Assembly (NCBI GenBank): GCA_910584395.1 | Contig: CAJUAS010000025.1 | Location: 1 to 29,990, forward strand | DNA from: an uncultured Oscillospiraceae bacterium | GTDB taxonomy: Bacteria; Bacillota; Clostridia; Oscillospirales; Oscillospiraceae | Length of the DNA: 29,990 nt | Reading direction: 5' to 3' | Notes under the pieces: generated by a model | Databases searched by the model: none | Told to the model about the DNA's origin: nothing | What the model saw: the letters and a program-made list of their open reading frames with translations, nothing else | Shown here: positions 22,914 to 27,731 of the stretch, in pieces | Layout: every line of letters starts with the position of its first letter | Numbering within the stretch: position 1 is the stretch's first letter | Translations under genes and position numbers: made by a program

Positions 22914-23136
22914 GTTTCAACAACGCGGTACCACCCTGATTCCGTCCCCGGTCACCCGGAGACGCTCGTCGGCTTCTAACAAAGCCTCGGAAGGTAACGA
23001 TTCCAACCGTCCTGCCCTAAAAAGTGTTCAGGCAAGCCGCTCAGGGGCCAGTTGTGACCCGCCGCCCACGCCGGTTTTCAGCAACCACCGGCTCTCTGTG
23101 GAGGGTGAGACGAGTCTTTTCCCCTTCCTCGCGTTT
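22882..23136 (-). ncRNA. T-box riboswitch leader of leuA (tRNA-Leu)
   Basis: On the minus strand the conserved T-box AGGGTGGTACCGCG lies at the complement of 22924-22937. Upstream, the Stem I distal elements AGAGAGC and GGTTGCTGAAAACC fall in the complement of about 23072-23098. The specifier candidate is CUG (leucine) at the complement of 23049-23051 in CACAACUGGCC; a second CUG sits at 23042-23044. A terminator hairpin with GGCCG/CGGCC core pairing (complement of about 22888-22913) is followed by ATTTTT (complement of 22882-22887). Uncharged tRNA-Leu should favour the antiterminator and allow leuA expression. T-box identity is firm; the exact specifier is by eye. Confidence 0.93.
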
Positions 23137-23141
23137 TTATT

Positions 23142-23170
23142 AGTGTAACGGACAAACTGCCGTTTGTCAA
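23142..23170 (-). promoter_or_regulatory. Promoter of the leuA T-box transcript
   Basis: TTGACA (complement of 23165-23170), 17-base spacer, TACACT (complement of 23142-23147). An inverted repeat GACAAAC/GTTTGTC (23151-23157 and 23162-23168) fills the spacer and runs into the -35. Confidence 0.78.
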
Positions 23171-23194
23171 CCCTTTTTACAGGAGGTTTTTCAC

Positions 23195-23614
23195 ATGAAA
23201 GTCATGGCCATTGATTATGGAGACGCCCGGACAGGGATCGCTATCTCGGACGCGACCGGCCTGTTGGCAGGGTTCACCACGGTGATCCACGGCTACCGTC
23301 AGGAGGCTGTGGCGCAGGAGATCGCCCGGCTGGCCAAGGCCCACGGAGTGGAGCGCATCGCGCTGGGGCTGCCCCGGAACATGGACGGCTCGGAAGGGCC
23401 GCGCTCGGAGCTGTGCCGGGCGTTCGGCGCACGTTTGGAGACGGAGACGGGGCTGGAGGTGGCCATGTGGGACGAGCGGCGTACCACCGTGGACGCCCAC
23501 CGCATCCTTACCGAGACGGGCAACCGGGGCAAAAAGCGTAAGGAAAAGGTGGACGCGGTGGCGGCGACCTTGATCTTGGAGGGCTATCTGGGGTTTTTGC
23601 GGAGCAATTCGTGA
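23195..23614 (+). CDS. ruvX: Holliday junction resolvase-like RuvX/YqgF protein
   Basis: 139 residues with an RNase H-like fold. The first strand MKVMAIDYGDARTGIAIS carries the expected catalytic Asp7, and GLPRNMDGSEGPRSE and WDERRTTVDAHRIL match the family; the final DAVAATLILEGYL supplies the last acid. YqgF proteins have been linked to pre-16S rRNA processing and to junction resolution; which role applies here is open. AGGAGG lies eight bases ahead of the ATG. It is divergent from leuA and I cannot name a clear separate plus-strand promoter in the 25 bases available. Its 3' end overlaps the convergent TauE-like gene by 31 bases. Confidence 0.92.
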   Translation: MKVMAIDYGDARTGIAISDATGLLAGFTTVIHGYRQEAVAQEIARLAKAHGVERIALGLPRNMDGSEGPRSELCRAFGARLETETGLEVAMWDERRTTVDAHRILTETGNRGKKRKEKVDAVAATLILEGYLGFLRSNS

Positions 23615-23946
23615 ATACCTACGCCCAGTAGAAACACCCCGAAGCACTTGCGGAGCAGGCCCACATCCAGCCCTGTTGCCAACCAAGCCGCCAGAGCGGT
23701 GGCTGCCAGACCGGCGAGGATCGCTGGCTTGGCGGCGGCAGGCTTCAAATAACCGTTTTTCCTGTGGTGGGGGAGGGCGGTCAGGGCGGCGGGAAGGAAG
23801 TAGAGGAGATTGATGCCCTGCGCCAAATCCTGATCCAAATGGGCAAAAACCGTCATATAAATGAGCAGCAGAGTGCCGCCGCCCACGCCGAAGCCGGAGA
23901 GGATGCCGGTGACCAGTCCGGCCAAAAGGGGGACAAAGAAGGTCAT
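23584..23946 (-). CDS. Half-length TauE/SafE-type membrane protein, second of a pair
   Basis: 120 residues from the ATG overlapping the previous gene's stop (ATGA at 23946-23943). About four membrane helices. The N-terminus FFVPLLAGLVTGILSGFGVGGGTLLL carries the glycine-rich signature of the TauE/SafE family of putative anion/sulfite exporters, and the end GLDVGLLRKCFGVFLLGVGIHELL matches the end of a half-domain. Full TauE/SafE proteins are about 240-260 residues and contain two such repeats; this gene and the next each hold one. A long open frame upstream of the ATG is a shadow inside the partner gene. Function unknown. The 3' end overlaps ruvX. Confidence 0.8.
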   Translation of the reverse strand: MTFFVPLLAGLVTGILSGFGVGGGTLLLIYMTVFAHLDQDLAQGINLLYFLPAALTALPHHRKNGYLKPAAAKPAILAGLAATALAAWLATGLDVGLLRKCFGVFLLGVGIHELLRKNPR

Positions 23947-24311
23947 AGCAGTGACTTCACCCCGCCGTAGAGGATAAAGAGGGCAAAAACCCGGCGCAGA
24001 ATATTCATATCCAGTCCGCGAAAGAGCTTTCCGCCCAAAAATCCCCCCAAAAGACCGCCCAAGAGATAGGGGGAGGCAACCGCCAGATCCAAGCTTCCCC
24101 GCAGCAGGTAGATGAGGGAGGAAAAGGCGCACAGGGGCAGAATGATGAGGACGGAGTTGGCGAAGGACTGGCGCTGGGTCAGACCGCATTTGGTCGCCAG
24201 CAAGGGCACTAAGATCATGCCGCCTCCGCCGCCGAAAAAGCCGTTGGCAAGGCCCGCCAGCGCGCCGGACACCGCACACCAGAGCGTTTGTTTTTTGGAC
24301 AAAGCAGACAT
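23943..24311 (-). CDS. Half-length TauE/SafE-type membrane protein, first of a pair
   Basis: 122 residues. After a short basic head (MSALSKKQ) comes ALAGLANGFFGGGGGMILVPLL, the family glycine-rich loop, then about three further helices ending LRRVFALFILYGGVKSLL. It aligns in plan with the second gene, so the two look like separately encoded halves of a two-repeat transporter and probably form a heterodimer. The four-base ATGA overlap supports equal co-translation. The SD (GGGAGGGGAG) lies within the 3' arm of a perfect hairpin at 24314-24352, which could hide it. Upstream on the same strand is tcdA, 72 bases away. Confidence 0.8.
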   Translation of the reverse strand: MSALSKKQTLWCAVSGALAGLANGFFGGGGGMILVPLLATKCGLTQRQSFANSVLIILPLCAFSSLIYLLRGSLDLAVASPYLLGGLLGGFLGGKLFRGLDMNILRRVFALFILYGGVKSLL

Positions 24312-24313
24312 AG

Positions 24314-24356
24314 AGCTCCCCTCCCGGCTTTAGTATGACCGGGAGGGGAGCTTTTA
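24314..24356. promoter_or_regulatory. 14 bp hairpin covering the SD of the TauE pair; possible plus-strand terminator
   Basis: The arms AGCTCCCCTCCCGG (24314-24327) and its exact complement (24339-24352) flank an 11-base loop. Read on plus, CTTTTACA follows, so it could end transcription coming from ruvX. Read on minus, it lies in the 5' UTR of the TauE pair and its 3' arm contains the SD GGGAGGGGAG just before the ATG, so translation may be blocked when folded. Both roles are inference from sequence. Confidence 0.6.
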
Positions 24357-24383
24357 CACCGAAAGACGGGAATCAGGCTCTTC

Positions 24384-25109
24384 TTATAGAACGGTCTGTG
24401 TCAGATCCAGCACCACCGCTTGGGCCAGCAGAAGCCCGGCCACAGCGGGACACCATGGGGTAGAACCGGGGATGGCCCGCCGTCCGGGGGGAGGAACTTC
24501 CTGCGTCTCCGCTTCGGCGGCGCGGCGGGGCAGCTCGGGGGAGTAGACCACCTTGTGGTGGACGATGCCGCGTTGCCGCAGCTCTTTGCGAAGGATACGG
24601 GCCAGATGACAGCCTTGAGTCTTGGCGAGGTCGGTGATCTGAAAGGCGGAGGCGTCCAGTTTGTCCCCCGTCCCCAGAGCGGAGATGATGGGAATGTGTT
24701 TGGCGTGGGCAGTTTCGATCAAGTCCAGCTTGCAGCTCACCAGATCAATGGCATCCACAATGTAGTCGTAGGGCACGGCGAAGAAGTCCTCCCGTGTGGC
24801 CGCTTCATAGCGAAAGCGCCAAGGGTGGATGCGGCAGGAGGGAGAGATAGCGGCGGCCCGCGCGGCGGCGACCTCCGCTTTGGGACAGCCTACGGTGTCC
24901 GTAGTGGCGAGGATCTGACGGTTCAGATTCGTTGGGCCGATCACGTCTTCGTCAATGAGGGTCAATTCTCCGACCCCGGCACGAGCCAGCCCCTCCGCAG
25001 CGTAACCGCCTACGCCGCCCAGCCCCAGAACGGCCACATGGGCGGACTGTAGACGGCCAAGGGCTTCATCGCCAAGCACCAGAGCGGTGCGGGAGAAAGC
25101 AGGGTGCAT
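24384..25109 (-). CDS. tcdA: tRNA threonylcarbamoyladenosine dehydratase
   Basis: 241 residues from the second ATG (25109-25107). The first ATG (25115) is one base from AGGAGG and the second is seven away, so the latter is preferred. TcdA is an E1-like enzyme that uses ATP to cyclise t6A37 in tRNA to ct6A. Visible: Rossmann loop VLGLGGVGGYAAEGLARAGVGEL, NLNRQIL, DYIVDAIDLVSCKLDLIE, ALGTGDKLD, DLAKTQGCHLARILRKELR, PRRAAEAETQ, and the closing TPWCPAVAGLLLAQAVV. It lies 80 bases downstream of the foldase gene, behind that gene's terminator, with little room for its own promoter. Confidence 0.93.
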   Translation of the reverse strand: MHPAFSRTALVLGDEALGRLQSAHVAVLGLGGVGGYAAEGLARAGVGELTLIDEDVIGPTNLNRQILATTDTVGCPKAEVAAARAAAISPSCRIHPWRFRYEAATREDFFAVPYDYIVDAIDLVSCKLDLIETAHAKHIPIISALGTGDKLDASAFQITDLAKTQGCHLARILRKELRQRGIVHHKVVYSPELPRRAAEAETQEVPPPGRRAIPGSTPWCPAVAGLLLAQAVVLDLTQTVL

Positions 25110-25127
25110 CGTCATTCCTCCTTACCG

Positions 25128-25160
25128 AAAAAACGGGCGGGGCGCGATGCCCCGCCCGTT
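25128..25160 (-). terminator. Intrinsic terminator of the PpiC-type foldase gene
   Basis: ACGGGCGGGGC and its complement (25133-25143 and 25149-25159) form an 11 bp GC-rich stem with a five-base loop. On the minus strand it is followed by a run of T (complement of 25133-25128). The tcdA SD begins only a few bases beyond. Confidence 0.88.
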
Positions 25161-25188
25161 TGGCGTTTGTCAAAAACTTCTGAACGGC

Positions 25189-26820
25189 TTACTTGCTGCC
25201 CACACTGGAGAAGCCGGAGGCCTCCACACCCTCGTAGCCCTCCAGCAGCTTGGTGTTCCAAGCCTCAATATCCTCAGAGGATCTGGCGCTGCGGGCGCTG
25301 GTCAGCCAAGCGGGATCGTGGGAGGCTTGGAAGTAGACCACATGCCAGCCGTAATAGCCGGGGCCGGCGTTCTCCACCAGACCCACGTCACCTTCCTTGC
25401 GGGAGGTGTCAAAGATCCAGTCATTGAAGTTTTGCACCATAGTGCCCTTGTGAACGTCGGTGTAAAGACCGCCGGAGGTGGCCAGCTTGCCCTCCGTGTC
25501 GCGGCCGTCGTCGGAGTGCTCCTCGGCCAGCTCGCCGAAGGCATCGGCGGTCTTGTCGCCCTGATTGAACTGCTTCATCAGCTCCTCCGCCTCGTCATGG
25601 GCGGCGTCCATCTGCGCCTGAGAGGGGATGGGGACGTCGTACTCGTTGGTTTCCGCGCCCTCGTCGGTCTCGGCCTTCACCAGAATGTGGCGCACGTCCA
25701 CGGTGGGCTCGTCGTAGAGGTAGGAGTCGCGGAACTGAATGACATAGTAGCCGTTGCCCTCGGACTCAAACAGCTCAATGTCGCCCTCCTTGCGGGCGGA
25801 ATCCATCAGCCACTCGTCGTAGATGACCTGATCCTTGAGCTTAGAACCCAGAACGAGGGAGTTGGCGGTGTTGCTGAGGTTATAGAGGGCGGCGGCGTTG
25901 GCAAACACCGTGGCGGGATCATCCTCAGAGGTGCTGTCCTTGATGGCGCTCATCAGGCCCTCCGCCTTGGTCTTGGCGTCCGCCATGGCCTGCGTCTTTT
26001 GCTCCTCGGTAGGCTCAATGGTGTTGCCGTCGTCGTCGGTCTCCTTCACGGGCTGGCCGTCGAAGTAGGCATAGTCAAAATCGTAGCTGTTGTAGAGAGC
26101 GGAATGCTCGTCGTAGTAAGCCTTCATGTCCTCGGCGCTGTAATCAACGGTGGCCTTGGCTTGGGCGGCGGAATCGTAGCTGGAGGCCAGCATGGACAGC
26201 TTCACATTTTTGAGGTAGACCTTCTCGTTGATGTGGTTGCCGTAATTGAGCTTCAGAAGATGGGTGGCGCTGGAATAGCCGTTTTTGCTGGCGGTCTCCC
26301 GCAGATCGGCGAGGATGCTGTCCATGCTCTTCTGGGTCTCCTCATCGGGGGTGAAACCCTCGGCGTTGGCGGCGTCGGTCAGGGCGGTGACGCGGACGAC
26401 CTGATCCTTTGCCTGTGCAAGGAAATAGTCATGGTAGGACTGGGTTTTCTCCGCGTCCACATACTGCGTCTTCAGGTCTTGATTCACGTCGAAGGGAATG
26501 GAGATCTCCTGTCCCATCTGCTGGTAGAAGCTGTACATGGACAGCTCTTGGGTAATCATCTGGTGGTAAAAGTAGTCCATGTCCGCCACGGAATATTTAT
26601 GGCCGTTGACCTCCAAGGCGGTGGTGTGGCGGGCGAAGAAGCCGGAGTTCCACACCAGAAGAAGCGCCACCAGCACCACAATGATGACACCGGCGATCGT
26701 GCCTAAAATGGTGTTGCGCTTCTTGGCGGCAGCTTCCTTGCGTTCCTTCTTTTCCTTTTCCGTCAGACCCAGTTGGGTCAGGGCCTCCTTTTGGGCCAGC
26801 TTTTTCTTTGCTCCGCTCAT
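25189..26820 (-). CDS. Membrane-anchored PpiC/parvulin-type foldase (SurA/PrsA-like)
   Basis: 543 residues. A Lys/Glu-rich cytoplasmic head (1-36) precedes one membrane helix (38-57); there is no lipobox cysteine, so it is a signal-anchored protein rather than a PrsA lipoprotein. Residues about 65-330 resemble the SurA_N-like chaperone part. A PpiC domain starts at about 373 with VDVRHILVKAE (His378) and runs to about 505. A repeated unit is visible: EWLMDSARKEGDIELFESEGNGYYVIQF before the PpiC core and DWIFDTSRKEGDVGLVENAGPGYYGWHVVYF at its end. It should help fold exported proteins outside the membrane. Start is the only ATG near a GAGAGGA site, with long spacing. It is followed by a strong terminator. 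Confidence 0.85.
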   Translation of the reverse strand: MSGAKKKLAQKEALTQLGLTEKEKKERKEAAAKKRNTILGTIAGVIIVVLVALLLVWNSGFFARHTTALEVNGHKYSVADMDYFYHQMITQELSMYSFYQQMGQEISIPFDVNQDLKTQYVDAEKTQSYHDYFLAQAKDQVVRVTALTDAANAEGFTPDEETQKSMDSILADLRETASKNGYSSATHLLKLNYGNHINEKVYLKNVKLSMLASSYDSAAQAKATVDYSAEDMKAYYDEHSALYNSYDFDYAYFDGQPVKETDDDGNTIEPTEEQKTQAMADAKTKAEGLMSAIKDSTSEDDPATVFANAAALYNLSNTANSLVLGSKLKDQVIYDEWLMDSARKEGDIELFESEGNGYYVIQFRDSYLYDEPTVDVRHILVKAETDEGAETNEYDVPIPSQAQMDAAHDEAEELMKQFNQGDKTADAFGELAEEHSDDGRDTEGKLATSGGLYTDVHKGTMVQNFNDWIFDTSRKEGDVGLVENAGPGYYGWHVVYFQASHDPAWLTSARSARSSEDIEAWNTKLLEGYEGVEASGFSSVGSK

Positions 26821-26899
26821 GTTGCGTGTTCAGTCCTCTCGATATAGTAATTTGGATCGGTTTCGCCGCTCTTCAGAAGCGCGAAATTCATGCCAAGAT

Positions 26900-26928
26900 A
26901 GTATACACTGCTTTTGCCCGGGACGCAA
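26900..26928 (-). promoter_or_regulatory. Promoter of the PpiC-type foldase gene
   Basis: TTGCGT (complement of 26923-26928), 17-base spacer, TATACT (complement of 26900-26905), about 80 bases before the ATG at 26820. Confidence 0.65.
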
Positions 26929-26979
26929 GCCCTAAATCCCCGCTTTTTCTCCAAGAAACGAAAACTTTACAGTTTAGAC

Positions 26980-27010
26980 AAAAACATTCCCCCTCCAAAG
27001 GGAGGGGGAA
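26980..27010 (-). terminator. Intrinsic terminator of the intergenic RNA
   Basis: TTCCCCCTCC and its exact complement (26987-26996 and 27001-27010) form a 10 bp stem with a four-base loop. On the minus strand TGTTTTTG follows (complement of 26986-26979). It may also end DUF1292 transcription. Confidence 0.82.
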
Positions 27011-27156
27011 CGACCCGCCGTGGCCGTGTGGGCCTATTAAAACCTGCACGATTTGGCAGGTGGGTCGCCTCCGCACCACTTTACCGCTCCCAACGTCCAT
27101 TGCCGGTCAAAGCCGGAACGGGAGGTCTGCGATCCATGGGGCGAGGTGGGCGTCCC
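26980..27156 (-). ncRNA. Structured intergenic RNA, candidate 6S RNA
   Basis: The roughly 390-base gap between the foldase and the DUF1292 gene holds no plausible coding frame but folds well on the minus strand. A long irregular arm pairs UCGCC with GGCGA, UCGCA with UGCGG, and CUCCC with GGGAG (within complement of about 27140-27065). A short hairpin CCUGC/GCAGG follows (about 27060-27042), directly followed by UUUUAAUAGG. The 3' region GGCGGGUCGUUCC can close back on the 5' GGGACG-CCC. The transcript would end at the terminator at 26980-27010. Size (about 180 nt) and plan resemble Firmicutes 6S RNA, but I cannot run a covariance search. A TTATAC box (complement of 27157-27162) is adjacent but lacks a good -35, so the 5' end is uncertain. 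Confidence 0.42.
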
Positions 27157-27213
27157 GTATAAGAAATGTGGGTTAATAAGAACCATCACGCACCGGGCAG
27201 GAAAATGCTGCGG

Positions 27214-27504
27214 TCAGTCGTCGTCCCCAGCGGTGTCCTCGTCCTCGGCGAAAAGCTGCTCCATAAAGCGGTCATAGACCTCATTAAGCTCTTCGTCGGA
27301 GTCCGGGGTGGAGAGAAGTTCCTCGCCGTTCTCCTCAATGACCTTGAGAATGACAAGGCCCGGCTCTTCCTCGTCGCTCTCGGCGGGGAAGAAGGAGAGG
27401 TAGGGCGTGCCGTTGTAGACAAGAGAGTCTACAAACTCCAGCTCGATGTCGTTGCCGTCCTCATCGGTGACGGTGATGAAATCAGGGCCAAATTCGTCGG
27501 ACAT
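27214..27504 (-). CDS. DUF1292 domain protein (YrzB-like)
   Basis: 96 residues from the ATG at 27504-27502, with AAGGAG about nine bases upstream; seven or eight in-frame codons further upstream lack an SD. Small, very acidic cytoplasmic protein: FGPDFITVTDEDGNDIELEFVD, YLSFFPAESDEEE and GLVILKVIEENGEELLSTPDSDEELNEVYDRF are the DUF1292 pattern, followed by an acidic tail. Function unknown. In Bacillus the relative yrzB sits beside yrrK (ruvX); here ruvX is some 3.6 kb away on the other strand, so that linkage is loosened. It has its own promoter at 27557-27585. Confidence 0.88.
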   Translation of the reverse strand: MSDEFGPDFITVTDEDGNDIELEFVDSLVYNGTPYLSFFPAESDEEEPGLVILKVIEENGEELLSTPDSDEELNEVYDRFMEQLFAEDEDTAGDDD

Positions 27505-27556
27505 GGCTATCGTCTCCTTTCCTTGCACGCCGGAGATGTGTATGTGTGATGGTTAT

Positions 27557-27585
27557 ATTCTACCAGCCCGGCGTCAAAAATGCAA
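27557..27585 (-). promoter_or_regulatory. Promoter of the DUF1292 gene
   Basis: TTGCAT (complement of 27580-27585), 17-base spacer, TAGAAT (complement of 27557-27562), about 50 bases before the ATG at 27504. Confidence 0.55.
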
Positions 27586-27649
27586 GATGGGGACGAGCCA
27601 AATTTTTACGCACGCCGCAATTTTGGCATAAGGAACATTCAGGTAGGGG

Positions 27650-27678
27650 TGGACAAGTGGGGCATCTTTTGTTATAAT
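27650..27678 (+). promoter_or_regulatory. Promoter of the class A PBP gene
   Basis: TGGACA at 27650-27655, 17-base spacer, TATAAT at 27673-27678; the start codon is 53 bases further on, with the SD GAGGTG seven bases ahead of it. Confidence 0.7.
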
Positions 27679-27731
27679 ATCCAGCGTATGCACCGTAACG
27701 TTCCCCAGCAGTTTAGGTGAGGTGAATCCCA

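Noticed and set aside
25087..26706. Long plus-strand open frame (539 codons) opposite the foldase gene
   Set aside because: It mirrors the minus-strand coding frame; its translation is Val/Gly/Leu-rich without family motifs, and the minus strand has a clear PpiC protein with promoter and terminator.
26980..27156. SRP RNA or tmRNA as identity of the intergenic RNA
   Set aside because: No GGAAGCAGC-type SRP loop is present, and no tRNA-like ends or tag-reading frame; the element is also too short for tmRNA.
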